From NCBI GenBank assembly GCA_021791195.1, contig JAJYXB010000021.1, positions 1 through 50,667 of the forward strand: a stretch of 50,667 nt of DNA, read 5' to 3'. Source of the DNA: Actinomycetes bacterium. Its GTDB lineage: Bacteria; Actinomycetota; Thermoleophilia; BMS3ABIN01. Positions 16,984 to 26,252 of the stretch are shown here, one piece after another. The notes under the pieces were generated by a model. That model saw only the letters and a list, made by a program, of their open reading frames with translations, was not told the origin of the DNA and did not search any database. Position 1 is the stretch's first letter; each line of letters starts with the position of its first letter. The position numbers and the translations under genes were made by a program.

Positions 16984-19416
16984 CTAACGGTCCGTGGTCA
17001 CTTCCATGCCCGCGCCGGTCAGCGACACGTGCACGGTGCCCTGATGGTCGGTGCGGAAGACTTCGGGCCCGGCCCGTTTCAATTTTGTCAGCGTATCGGC
17101 GGCCGGATGGCCGTAATCGTTGGGGTCGCCGACCGAGATCACCGCAACCGCGGGTTTTACCAGTTCCAGCACCTGTGCCAGCCCGCTGTCACTGCTGCCA
17201 TGGTGGCCGATCTTGTACACCTCCACCGGCGGCAGCCCCAGCGTGCCCAGGACATCGCCCTCCGCGTCCCCTGGACAAAGTATATCAAGACCCTGGAAGC
17301 TCGCCACGATCACCACCGAATTCGCGTTGGGATCGTCCGGGCGCTGGCTGTCTCCGGGATTGCAGACTTTAAGGGCCAGCCCGCCGTAAGTCAGCGTCTG
17401 CCCCCGTTTCAGCGCCCGGTAAGGGATGTTCCTGTCCCGGACCAGCCTGAGGAAGTCACGGTACATCGGGCTCGCGGTCTGCGGTCCGCCGTCATAAACC
17501 GATGCCACCGGGTAGCTTTTCAGCACCTCCAGCAGCCCGGCGAGATGATCGGCGTGCGGATGCGTCAGGATGACGGCATCCAGCCTCCCGACGCCGTTTT
17601 CCCGCAACCGGTCCAGCACCCGGGAGCCGGGCCCGCCATCGATCAGGATGGTTGCCTGCCCTGGCAGCTGGATCAGCTCGGCGTCGCCCTGGCCGACATC
17701 CAGGAATGAAACAGTATATGCTGCCGGCGCCCGTCCGGCCCGTCCGCCGGCGCAGGCGAAGCCGGCCGCCAGCGCCAGTACCAGCGCCAGCGCCAGTACC
17801 AGCCGCCGGCGGCGCCTGAGCCAGCCGGCTGCCGCCCTGAATCCGCAGGTCCTGCTGACGCCGACTGCCAGCGCCAGCGCCAGGTAAAAAAGGATGATCG
17901 CGGCCCACGATGGCGCCGGGCCGCTGTAGACCGCTCCCGGCAGCGAGGCAAAGAAGTGCGCCACGGAGATGACATAGCCGGTGCAGGCGGAAGCGGCGGC
18001 GTTGAGAAGCCAGCCCAGATCGGCGCTGAGCATGCCGGCGGCGATCGACAGGACGCCCAGCAGCATTACCGGCCCTGCCGCGGGTTCAGCAAACAGGTTG
18101 GCAGGTACGCATAATATTGATATCTGCTGGAAGTGGACGAGCGTGATCGGCGCTGTCACCAGGCCCGCCGCGGCCGAGATGGAGCAAGCCTCCGCCAGCA
18201 TCTTCGGCAGGAAAGCCAGCGCCGCTGCCATCAGCGGCGCCACGAGGAAGATCGCCAGCACGGCGCCGAATGAGAGCTGGAATCCGGGATCGAGCAGGCT
18301 GTAGGGGTTGAGCGTGAGGATAACGGCGGCCGCCAGGGCGAGGAAATAGTAGCGGTCGCTCTGGCCGGAGAAAAGCAGCGCCGCCAGTCCCAGGATACCG
18401 ACCACACCGGCGCGCAGGATGGAAGGACCGGCGCCGGTCAGAGGCACGTAAACACAGATCACCGCGATAGCAAATAGCGAGGACATTACCGGCGGCAGCC
18501 TGAGCGCCCGGCACATCAACGCCAGGATGAAGCCCAGCAGCACAACATTCTGACCCGAGACGGCAAGCATGTGCAGCAGGCCCGAATCGCGAAAATCAGA
18601 GATGACCTGGTCCGGGACCTGACCGGTATCACCCAGGACCATGCCCTTCAGGACCGCTCCTGCCGCGCCCCAGCCGCCATTCTCCAGGTTGCCGGTCGCG
18701 CGCCTGCGGGCGGCATCGACGAACCCCCGCCAGCCGCCGCGTGAATCCGCCAGCGGCCTGACAGCGTCGGCGGAAGCGCTCAGAACCGCGTTGATGCCGC
18801 GGCGCTCGAGAAACAGCCCGTAATCGAAATCCGTGCCGGCATTGGCGGGAGGCTCGCCGGCATCGCCGCTGACGCTCACCCGGCGGCCGATCCTGAGTCC
18901 GCCGGCCAGACCGGCCGCGCATGAATCGCGGCACCGGACCTCGACCATGACATCCTCACTGTCGGCCGCAACCGCGTCCAGCCGCCGGACCCGGTCGACG
19001 TTCATGACGAAACTGATCCGGTTCCCCTTTTGCGCCGGCGCCTCGGCCACATAGCCTTCCAGCGTCACCCGCTTGCCCAGATAAGCCGTCTTCAGCTCGC
19101 TGCCGCCAAGCGCGTCCAGACGCGCAGCGCCGATGAAAAAACCCGCGGCCAGAAAAGCCAGCGCGATCAACAGCGCCGGGCGCCGGCAGCGACAGGCTGC
19201 GCCCAGCAGCGCGGCGGCGAGCAGCGCCGCCGGTCCGGCAGCCCACCATGAGTGTGATAACAGACAGGCCGAAACGCCGGCGACATACGCCAGCAGTACC
19301 GCCAGCGGCGTGCTGGGCCGGACCCCGGACGGCCATCTGTCAAGGCCTTTGCCAGCTACTGAGCCTGCAAACCTGATCGACTTTTTTAGGTAATACAGTG
19401 GCAATCCGGCGTTCAC
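16984..19416 (-). CDS. comEC: ComEC/Rec2 DNA uptake channel
   Basis: An 810-residue full-length ComEC. The N-terminal membrane segments precede an OB-type DUF4131 region (residues about 60-200). The Competence domain follows with GMVLGDTGQVPDQVISDF and HMLAVSGQNV, and about ten membrane spans. A C-terminal metallo-beta-lactamase-type domain (residues about 570-800) has SFLDVGQGDAEL, HPHADHL and IGHHGSSDSG. ComEC forms the channel that takes single-stranded DNA into the cell, and the lactamase domain may degrade the other strand. All motifs look intact. ComEA is encoded 200 bp upstream. Confidence 0.95.
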   Translation of the reverse strand: MNAGLPLYYLKKSIRFAGSVAGKGLDRWPSGVRPSTPLAVLLAYVAGVSACLLSHSWWAAGPAALLAAALLGAACRCRRPALLIALAFLAAGFFIGAARLDALGGSELKTAYLGKRVTLEGYVAEAPAQKGNRISFVMNVDRVRRLDAVAADSEDVMVEVRCRDSCAAGLAGGLRIGRRVSVSGDAGEPPANAGTDFDYGLFLERRGINAVLSASADAVRPLADSRGGWRGFVDAARRRATGNLENGGWGAAGAVLKGMVLGDTGQVPDQVISDFRDSGLLHMLAVSGQNVVLLGFILALMCRALRLPPVMSSLFAIAVICVYVPLTGAGPSILRAGVVGILGLAALLFSGQSDRYYFLALAAAVILTLNPYSLLDPGFQLSFGAVLAIFLVAPLMAAALAFLPKMLAEACSISAAAGLVTAPITLVHFQQISILCVPANLFAEPAAGPVMLLGVLSIAAGMLSADLGWLLNAAASACTGYVISVAHFFASLPGAVYSGPAPSWAAIILFYLALALAVGVSRTCGFRAAAGWLRRRRRLVLALALVLALAAGFACAGGRAGRAPAAYTVSFLDVGQGDAELIQLPGQATILIDGGPGSRVLDRLRENGVGRLDAVILTHPHADHLAGLLEVLKSYPVASVYDGGPQTASPMYRDFLRLVRDRNIPYRALKRGQTLTYGGLALKVCNPGDSQRPDDPNANSVVIVASFQGLDILCPGDAEGDVLGTLGLPPVEVYKIGHHGSSDSGLAQVLELVKPAVAVISVGDPNDYGHPAADTLTKLKRAGPEVFRTDHQGTVHVSLTGAGMEVTTDR

Positions 19417-19576
19417 TTATGATAAAAATAAACTTGGGTGTCGAGAGGTTCCGGTTTTCACCCGTCCGGGATCACGCCCACTTGCTGTTGGCGGCTTTCC
19501 TGCGAGGAGTTTCATGCTGGCTCCTTGCTGGGGGGGAAGCCAAAAATGGCGGGCGATCGGCACTTTCTACCAACCG

Positions 19577-19601
19577 GCGGCGCTGCCGTTGGCAGCGCCG
19601 C
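19577..19601 (-). other. Perfect 11-bp hairpin between comEA and comEC
   Basis: GCGGCGCTGCC (19577-19587) and GGCAGCGCCGC (19591-19601) form a perfect 11-bp stem with a three-base loop just after the comEA stop. There is no T run on either strand, so it is not a standard intrinsic terminator; it could stabilise the comEA 3' end or reduce comEC read-through. Confidence 0.55.
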
Positions 19602-19616
19602 AGGGTTGACCGGATC

Positions 19617-20234
19617 TCACAAGGTCAACTCCCCCTTTATCTGATCCAGTTTTGCCTGACCGATGCCAGGCACCTCGAGCAGCTCTTCGATGCTTCTGAA
19701 CCCGCCATGCGCTTCCCGATAATCAATTATCTTTTGCGCCGTCTTCGGGCCGATGCCGTCCAGACTGTCCAGCTGAGCGGCGTTTGCCGAGTTCAGATTC
19801 ACCGGATTGCCAGGCGAGGCGCCGGCAGCCCCGTCACCGGCAGGCCCGGCACCGCCGCCGCCTGTGCCCGGCGCCGTGCCGCCGGCCGCGCTGTTCTTTT
19901 GCGGCACGGCTACCTGCTGTCCATCCGCCAGTTTGGCGGCGAGGTTTATCTTTGACAGATCCGCGTCAGGAGTGGAGCCGCCGGCAAGGGCCACCACGTC
20001 GGCCACACGGCTGCCGGGCCCGGCCTCGTAAAGTCCGGGACGGGTAACCGCGCCGACCACATGGATCTTCATGCTTGCCGCGGCGCTGTCGGTCACCGCG
20101 GCGATAGTGATCGCCGTGGCTGTATGGTGGCCGTCATCCGTCAGATGGCCGCGCAGGTAGCCCGCGCCGATGGCAAGGATGACGAACCCGGTGAGGGACC
20201 AGACGATTATCTGGCGCCGGGAGAGGCTGGACAC
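19617..20234 (-). CDS. comEA: ComEA competence DNA receptor
   Basis: A 205-residue protein with one N-terminal membrane anchor (residues 8-28), a SLBB-type soluble domain (HVVGAVTRPGLYEAGPGSRV, GGSTPDADLSKINLAAKLADG) and, after a glycine/alanine linker, a helix-hairpin-helix pair (NLNSANAAQLDSLDGIG, IEELLEVPGIGQAKLD). This is the usual ComEA architecture: it binds incoming double-stranded DNA outside the membrane and passes it to ComEC. The GTG at 20234 is used as start. No pseudopilus genes are in the window. Confidence 0.94.
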   Translation of the reverse strand: MSSLSRRQIIVWSLTGFVILAIGAGYLRGHLTDDGHHTATAITIAAVTDSAAASMKIHVVGAVTRPGLYEAGPGSRVADVVALAGGSTPDADLSKINLAAKLADGQQVAVPQKNSAAGGTAPGTGGGGAGPAGDGAAGASPGNPVNLNSANAAQLDSLDGIGPKTAQKIIDYREAHGGFRSIEELLEVPGIGQAKLDQIKGELTL

Positions 20235-20341
20235 AGGTGTGGATATGGCTGGCTCCGCTTCCGCATGGGTCGTTCCTCCGCTTTCAGGCAGCCATAATCA
20301 ACGCGGGCACCCCGTGCGCGGTCGCGACGGAAAATCCCACG

Positions 20342-20364
20342 AAAAAAGGCGGCTCTCGGCCGCC
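20342..20364 (-). terminator. Intrinsic terminator of leuS
   Basis: On the minus strand GGCGGC-CGAGA-GCCGCC is followed by six T. It lies 78 bp past the leuS stop and before comEA, so it separates the two units. Confidence 0.85.
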
Positions 20365-20441
20365 CAGCGCGATTAATATACATCCCCGCCTGCGGGAGTG
20401 CAAGTGACAGCGCCACCCGTCCCGCAAACCCCTTCTATCCT

Positions 20442-22943
20442 TTACCTTACCACCAGGTTGACCAGCCTTCCTGGAACTATTACCTCTTTGACAACCTGCT
20501 TGCCGGCGGTATAACGCGCGGCGCGCCCGCTGGCACGCGCGGCCGCCAGCAGCTCCTCCCTGCCGGCCGAGGCGGGCATCCGCAGCCGGTCGCGCACCTT
20601 GCCGTTAACCTGCACCACCAGCTCGTAAGTCTCCTCCTCCAGGTACGCCGCGTCGGCCTGCGGCCACGGCTCCTGCCAGAGCCGCTCGTGTCCGAGGCGC
20701 TGCCACAGCTCGGCGCAGATATGAGGCGAAAAAGGATCCAGCAGTTTCACCACCGACCCGGCGACGAAGCGCATCACCGCGGCGCCCTGCTCATCGGCCA
20801 GCAGGCTGTCTTTCGCCAGGTAGGTCTCATTGACGAGCTCCATCACCGCGCTGATGGCGGTATTGAAACGGAAACGTTCGCCGATGTCGGCGCTCACCTT
20901 GGCAATCGTCTGATGCGTCTTGCGCAGCAGCGCCGCCGCCCCGTCCCCGGCGCCGCGGAAATCCGCAGCCGCGGGCGCCGCACCGGTCTTCTCCACAATC
21001 TCGTTGACCAGCCGCCATACCCTTCCCAGGAAACGGAAGGAGCCTTCGATGCCCTGATCCTGCCATTCGACGTCCAGCTCCGGCGGGCCCACGAAAAGGA
21101 TGTACAGCCTGAGTGTGTCGGCGCCGTAACGCTCCACATGCTCGTCCGGATTGACCACGTTTCCTTTGGACTTGCTCATCTTGGCGCCCTGGTAATAGAT
21201 CATCCCCTGCGTAAACAGGTTTTTGAACGGCTCGCGGAAATCGATCATCCCCAGGTCATGCAGCACCTTGGTGAAGAAACGTGCGTACATCAGGTGGAGG
21301 ATAGCGTGCTCGACGCCTCCGATGTACTGATCGACCGGCATCCAGTAGCCGGCGGCATCCCTGTCGAAGGCGGCCTCATCATTATGCGGATCGGTGTAGC
21401 GGAGAAAATACCATGACGAATCAACAAACGTGTCCATGGTGTCGGTCTCGCGCCGCGCCGCGCCGCCGCAGGCAGGGCAGGTGGTATTGACAAATTCTTC
21501 ATTGGTGGCAATCGGTGACTTGCCCCTGGGGGCGTAATCCTCTACCTCAGGCAGCAGCACCGGCAGCTCGCTCTTCGGCACCGGCACCACGCCGCATTTT
21601 TCGCAGTAGACGACCGGGATCGGCGCGCCCCAGTAGCGCTGGCGGCTCACCAGCCAGTCGCGCAGGCGGTAGCTGACGGCGGCCCGGCCCAGATGCTCGA
21701 CGCTGAGCCACTCGGTGATGGCGCTGCCGGCCTCGCGGTTGGGCATGCCGTCGAAACGGCCGGAATTGACCATCAGGCCCTCCTCCTCGAAGGCGGCGTC
21801 CAGCGCCGGCCCATCACCGGCGCCCGCGCCCTCGCCGGAGACCACCACGCGCACGTCGATGCCAAATTTGCGCGCAAACTCAAAATCGCGCTGGTCATGC
21901 GCCGGCACCGCCATGATGGCGCCGGTGCCATATTCCATCAGCACATAATCGCTGACATAGATGGGAATCGACTCGCCATTGACCGGATTGATGGCATAAC
22001 GTCCGGTGAACTCGCCGGTCTTGTCCCGGTCGGCGACGGCGCGGTCCACCAGCGGCTTCAGCCGCGCCGAGGTGACGTAATCGCGCACCGGATTCTCGTA
22101 CTCGGTGCCGTCCACCAGGGTTCCCACCAGTTCATGTTCCGGCGCCAGCAGGAAGAAGGTCGCGCCAAAAAGCGTGTCCGGCCGGGTGGTGAACACAGGG
22201 ATGTCGATCTCCAGGTCGGCCACGCGGAAGATCACCTCGGCGCCCTCGCTGCGGCCGATCCAGTTGCGCTGCATCGTGATCACCCGCTCCGGCCACGACT
22301 CCAGCAGCTCGAAATCCTTCAGCAGCTGCTCCGCATACTCAGTGATGCGGAAAAACCATTGCGCCAGGCTGCGCGGCTCCACCGTGGAGCCGCAACGCTC
22401 GCAGCTTCCCTGCACCACCTGCTCGTTGGCCAGCACGGTGGCGCAGGAGGGACACCAGTTGACCGAGGCCTCCTTGCGGTAGGCGAGTCCGCGCTCGAAG
22501 AGCCTGAGGAAGAAGTACTGCGTCCATTTATAGTACCCGGGGTCGCAGGTGGCCAGTTCGCGGCTCCAGTCGATCGACACGCCCAGCCGGTGCAACTGCT
22601 GGTTGATGTTGTCCGTATTGATCCTGGTCAGCTCAGCGGGGCGCAGGCCGGTCTTGATGGCGGCGTTCTCGGCCGGCAGGCCGAAAGCGTCGTAGCCCAT
22701 GGGGTGGAAGACGGTGAAGCCGTTGCGCGCGCGGAAGCGGGCGATGACATCGCCCATCGTGTAGTTTTTCACATGTCCCATATGAAGGGTGCCGGAAGGA
22801 TAAGGGAGCATCTCCAGCACGTAGCTCTTCCGGGAACGATCGGCCGCGGCCGCATCGGCAGGATTGACAACCACGAATGATTGCTCTTCCTTCCAGACCT
22901 GCTGCCATTTGGCTTCTATCTCTGCCGGATCGTATCTGTCCAT
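20442..22943 (-). CDS. leuS: Leucyl-tRNA synthetase
   Basis: An 833-residue class I synthetase, normal for bacterial LeuRS. It shows the HIGH-type motif HMGH in PYPSGTLHMGHVKN, the editing domain (TTRPDTLFGATF), a zinc-like segment with CEKCG and CPACG, WYFLRYTDP, and the KMSKS loop KMSKSKGNVVNPDE. The C-terminal anticodon-binding and LeuRS-specific domains end with VNGKVRDR. Nothing is missing. It charges tRNA-Leu and edits norvaline-type errors. It stands alone with its own terminator. Confidence 0.98.
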   Translation of the reverse strand: MDRYDPAEIEAKWQQVWKEEQSFVVVNPADAAAADRSRKSYVLEMLPYPSGTLHMGHVKNYTMGDVIARFRARNGFTVFHPMGYDAFGLPAENAAIKTGLRPAELTRINTDNINQQLHRLGVSIDWSRELATCDPGYYKWTQYFFLRLFERGLAYRKEASVNWCPSCATVLANEQVVQGSCERCGSTVEPRSLAQWFFRITEYAEQLLKDFELLESWPERVITMQRNWIGRSEGAEVIFRVADLEIDIPVFTTRPDTLFGATFFLLAPEHELVGTLVDGTEYENPVRDYVTSARLKPLVDRAVADRDKTGEFTGRYAINPVNGESIPIYVSDYVLMEYGTGAIMAVPAHDQRDFEFARKFGIDVRVVVSGEGAGAGDGPALDAAFEEEGLMVNSGRFDGMPNREAGSAITEWLSVEHLGRAAVSYRLRDWLVSRQRYWGAPIPVVYCEKCGVVPVPKSELPVLLPEVEDYAPRGKSPIATNEEFVNTTCPACGGAARRETDTMDTFVDSSWYFLRYTDPHNDEAAFDRDAAGYWMPVDQYIGGVEHAILHLMYARFFTKVLHDLGMIDFREPFKNLFTQGMIYYQGAKMSKSKGNVVNPDEHVERYGADTLRLYILFVGPPELDVEWQDQGIEGSFRFLGRVWRLVNEIVEKTGAAPAAADFRGAGDGAAALLRKTHQTIAKVSADIGERFRFNTAISAVMELVNETYLAKDSLLADEQGAAVMRFVAGSVVKLLDPFSPHICAELWQRLGHERLWQEPWPQADAAYLEEETYELVVQVNGKVRDRLRMPASAGREELLAAARASGRAARYTAGKQVVKEVIVPGRLVNLVVR

Positions 22944-23038
22944 CGCAGGCCCATTATAACAACGGTCCCGGGATTTTGGTTATCCGGCGCCGGCGCTGCC
23001 CGGGTGCGCCCGCAAGCGGGCCGCCGGATGAAAATATC

Positions 23039-23069
23039 AAAAAAAGGGCGCCCCGCCAGGAGCGCCCTT
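23039..23069 (-). terminator. Intrinsic terminator of the lytic-enzyme gene
   Basis: On the minus strand AAGGGCGCTCC-TGGC-GGGGCGCCCTT has a strong GGGCGC/GCGCCC stem and is followed by a run of T. It lies 67 bp beyond the stop at 23136. Confidence 0.8.
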
Positions 23070-23135
23070 GGTCATTTTGATGCCTGGGACTGTGCAGCGG
23101 GGCAGCGCAGCCAGCGTATCGGGTACAAGACACGT

Positions 23136-23654
23136 CTAATAGCAGGTCCACTCGCCCTGGCGTCCCTGGGAGAACATCCAGGCCGCCGCCATGATCTGGG
23201 CGTGGCCGTCGAAGATGCTCTGTCCGCCGTAAGGCGTGCCCGACCAGGTGGCCGGGTTGAACTGGAACAGCCCCTTGCAAACGCCGTTATCCGCCAGCGG
23301 ATCGCCCTTGCTTTCACAAATCATCACCCGGTAAAGAACCGCCGGATCCTGTCCATACCTCTGTGCCGCCGCGACCAGGTCGGGACCCCACTTTCCGTAG
23401 CTGGCGATCGCCTCCTGATCCTGCTGCGCCTGCTGGAACTGCCGGGCTTTGGCGGCGAAAACAGCGCGCCCCCGGGCGATCTCCGCCTCGATCCCGGATG
23501 TCTTCAGCTCCGCGACGCTGGCGCGCTCGGTGCCAAACAGCATGCGCGGGTCGATCTGCGGTTCCACATGTGCCGCGTCTGCGGTGTAGGCATAAGATCC
23601 GTATGCGCCTACGACCAGCAATCCAAGTGCGACAACCAATAAAACATAACGCAT
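23136..23654 (-). CDS. Secreted lytic transglycosylase / lysozyme-fold protein
   Basis: A 172-residue protein. The open frame extends 50 codons further upstream, but those lie in a structured leader; the ATG at 23654 has AGGAAG just upstream and opens a signal peptide or anchor (residues 2-22). A helical region (residues 30-85) precedes a lysozyme-like domain: YGQDPAVLYRVMICESKGDP with the catalytic glutamate Glu114, then GLFQFNPATW and a final GEWTCY. This resembles SLT transglycosylases and resuscitation-promoting-factor-type enzymes that cut peptidoglycan glycan strands. Expression is probably controlled by the riboswitch-like leader. It has its own terminator. Confidence 0.82.
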   Translation of the reverse strand: MRYVLLVVALGLLVVGAYGSYAYTADAAHVEPQIDPRMLFGTERASVAELKTSGIEAEIARGRAVFAAKARQFQQAQQDQEAIASYGKWGPDLVAAAQRYGQDPAVLYRVMICESKGDPLADNGVCKGLFQFNPATWSGTPYGGQSIFDGHAQIMAAAWMFSQGRQGEWTCY

Positions 23655-23671
23655 TCTTCCTTTCCGGCCGG

Positions 23672-23850
23672 CTGGGGCCTTCGGGTAGCTAACATAACCG
23701 GCAGACGGTCGCACCGTCAGCACCGTCTGCCCCCCGCTTGTATTGCAGTTCACCTCCCGATCCTGGACAACATGAAAAACGGGACGTTTCCACCGTCCCG
23801 GCACACAATCCGCGGCGATCGGCCGTTTGACGCAAATCCTTTAACGCGCC
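23672..23850 (-). promoter_or_regulatory. Probable riboswitch leader, c-di-AMP (ydaO/yuaA) type suggested
   Basis: The leader upstream of the lytic-enzyme gene is rich in structure. A ten-pair hairpin GGCAGACGGT/ACCGTCTGCC occupies 23700-23731. It is followed in transcription by GTTAGCTACCCGAAGGC (23677-23693), very close to the conserved 3' segment CAGCTAACCTCGTAAGC of c-di-AMP riboswitches. Earlier elements include a CGGGACG/CGTCCCG hairpin with a GGTGGAAA loop (near 23783-23803) and GGGAGGTGAACTGC, comparable to the conserved GGGGTGAATC. Actinobacterial c-di-AMP riboswitches commonly sit before cell-wall hydrolase genes, which fits. Exact boundaries are uncertain. The remaining bases to 24047 hold no gene. 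Confidence 0.55.
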
Positions 23851-24047
23851 AGTCCTGACAATTCCGGACGCCTTTCGATATGCACGCGCACACGCACATT
23901 CGCACGTGTCGGAAAACTGGAAAGAAGAGGATGGCGCCGCGAAAGACGTCTTAGTGGAAGGGCAGTGCACCCGATCCAAGCCGCAGGCTTGTTGTCAAAA
24001 TAACTAGAGTATTGTAGGTCACTAGCTACAGATTATCAACTGTTTAG

Positions 24048-26252
24048 TTACTTCTGTAACTTGCCGGAGGGGCCTTTCTCCCCCAGCTGTACGTCTGGCA
24101 GCCAATCGAGCCAGCGGGGCAGATACCAGTTCCAGCGGCCGAGCAGCGCCATCGTGGCCGGTACCAGCACCGAACGGATCAGCGTCGCATCAAGCAGCAC
24201 CGCGACCGCCAGGCCAAAGCCCATCTGCTGGAACATGATCAGCTGGCCGCTGGCAAAACCGCTGAAAACGGCCACCATGATCAAGGCCGCGCCGGTGATG
24301 ATCCTGCCGGTCGACTTCAGGCCGAAAGCGACGGCGGCGCTGTTGTCGCCGGTGTCCAGATAATGTTCGCGGATCCGGCCCAGCAGGAAGACGTGATAGT
24401 CCATCGACAGCCCGAACAGCACCGAAAACAGGAAGAGCGGCAGCCACGCCTCCACCGCCTCCACCTGACGGAAACCGAACAGGCTGGCGCCCACTCCCTT
24501 CTGGAATACGAGCACGATAAGGCCGTAGGCGGCGCCCACGGACAGGAGGTTCATCAGAATGGCCTTCAGCGGCACCACCAGCGAGCGGAACACGATCATC
24601 AGCAGCAGGAAGCTCAGCCCGAGCACGAAGGCGAACACCAGCGGCCGGTAAGTGTTGGTCAGGCCGAAGTAATCGGCATCGATGGCCGGGCCGCCGGTTA
24701 CCACCACTTCGGCGCCGCTGCCGCCGAAGGCGGCCGGTATGTAGTCCTGCCGCAGCCGCTTGACGATATTAACCGCCTCCTGGCTGTCGGGCGAGGCCGT
24801 GATCGTCAGCGTCATCATCGCAAGGTCGCCGGCGCCGTTTGCCTGCACTTGCGGCGCGCCGCGAAATTCCGCGTCCTGTTTGAGCCTGTTGGTGAGGCGT
24901 GCTATCCCCTGGCGCACGCGGCTGCTGTTGACGTCACCGTTGATGACGACCTCCACCGGATTGATCAGGCCGTAAGAGAACTCCCGGCCCAGCTTCAGAT
25001 AGGCCTGCTTGGACTGGAAGCTGTCCGGCAGCGCGTTGATGCCGCTGGCGCCGGTTTTCATCTGGAAATAAAAAGTCGCCGGCACCGCCAGGATCACGAT
25101 CACGCTCAGCGCCAGCAGCAGCGGCCGCCGCATCACCTTGTCCGCGATCCATGTCCAGAAACGGCCGCTCTCGCCACTACCGGCCAGCTTGTGTACGAAC
25201 GGCACCCTGACTGAGTTGACCCGGTGCCCCAGCAGCGCCAGGATGGCAGGCAGCAGCGTCAGCGCCGCCGCCACCGCCACGGCGACCACGAAAATGGCGC
25301 CGGCGCCCAGACTGACAAAGATGCTCATTGGGATCATCAGCATCCCCAGCAGCGCGAGGATGACCGTCATGCCGCTGAACAGCACCGCCTTGCTGGCCGT
25401 AGCCCCGGCGACCGCGATCGCCTGATATTTGTCCCGGCCGCGCTCCAGCTCTTCGCGGAAACGCGACAGCACAAACAGCGTATAATCGATGCCGACCGCC
25501 AGCCCCATCATCGTGATCATGTTGGCTACGAAGAAGCTCAACTGATATTTCTGGCCAATGACGGCGGTGATGCCCAGTGCCACGATGATGGCGAAGCCCG
25601 CCAGCGCCACCGGCAGGCCGGCCGCGATCAGCGTGCCGAACACGACCAGCAGGATGATCAGGGCCAGGATGATGCCGACCGTTTCCGTCCGGCGGCCGTC
25701 GGACTGCGCCACCGTGTTGAAATCCCTGTTGGTGCTGGCGACGCCGATGGTCATCACGCTGAGGCCGCCCATGGTCGAGGCCCTGGTGATGTCGATCAGC
25801 TTGCCCACGTTGTTCTCGGCGTGGTCCAGCGCGCCGGCCATCTGTACGGGGATGATCGTACTGTGGCGGTCTTTCGAGACCATGGACTGATCGTGCGTCT
25901 GGTAATAGCTGATGGCGCCCTCGACCACTCCCGGCCCCAGCGCCGCGATCCTGCTGCCTAGGGCCTCTACCTGCTGCCTGAAAGCCGGATCGTCGACGGT
26001 GCGGCTTTTGGAAGAAACGATGACGATTTCATGGAATTTCTGCGGGCCGGTCAAGCGGCTTTGCAGCAGATCCAAGCCCCGCTGCGACTCCGGCATACCT
26101 GTGAATTTCATCTCATTTGTCAAGGCCCCGCCCAGTAGCCGGGACACGGCGACGGCCGCCAGCCCCGCGATCAGCAGCCAGACGGCGATCGTCGTCCACG
26201 GCCTGCGGGCGCACCTCTCCGCCAGGCCTGCGGTAGACACGAAGTTACTCAT
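24048..26252 (-). CDS. MMPL-family RND transporter
   Basis: A 734-residue inner-membrane protein with 12 predicted spans in two halves, each with a large loop, as in MMPL/RND exporters. The first repeat includes GVGIDYTLF-like AVGIDYTLFVLSRFREEL, and the second GLSMDYHVFLLGRIREHY, the paired D-Y motifs that carry protons. Such pumps export lipids, hydrophobic compounds or drugs. The ATG overlaps the stop of the upstream TetR gene by four bases, so pump and regulator form one operon and the regulator probably represses it. Confidence 0.93.
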   Translation of the reverse strand: MSNFVSTAGLAERCARRPWTTIAVWLLIAGLAAVAVSRLLGGALTNEMKFTGMPESQRGLDLLQSRLTGPQKFHEIVIVSSKSRTVDDPAFRQQVEALGSRIAALGPGVVEGAISYYQTHDQSMVSKDRHSTIIPVQMAGALDHAENNVGKLIDITRASTMGGLSVMTIGVASTNRDFNTVAQSDGRRTETVGIILALIILLVVFGTLIAAGLPVALAGFAIIVALGITAVIGQKYQLSFFVANMITMMGLAVGIDYTLFVLSRFREELERGRDKYQAIAVAGATASKAVLFSGMTVILALLGMLMIPMSIFVSLGAGAIFVVAVAVAAALTLLPAILALLGHRVNSVRVPFVHKLAGSGESGRFWTWIADKVMRRPLLLALSVIVILAVPATFYFQMKTGASGINALPDSFQSKQAYLKLGREFSYGLINPVEVVINGDVNSSRVRQGIARLTNRLKQDAEFRGAPQVQANGAGDLAMMTLTITASPDSQEAVNIVKRLRQDYIPAAFGGSGAEVVVTGGPAIDADYFGLTNTYRPLVFAFVLGLSFLLLMIVFRSLVVPLKAILMNLLSVGAAYGLIVLVFQKGVGASLFGFRQVEAVEAWLPLFLFSVLFGLSMDYHVFLLGRIREHYLDTGDNSAAVAFGLKSTGRIITGAALIMVAVFSGFASGQLIMFQQMGFGLAVAVLLDATLIRSVLVPATMALLGRWNWYLPRWLDWLPDVQLGEKGPSGKLQK

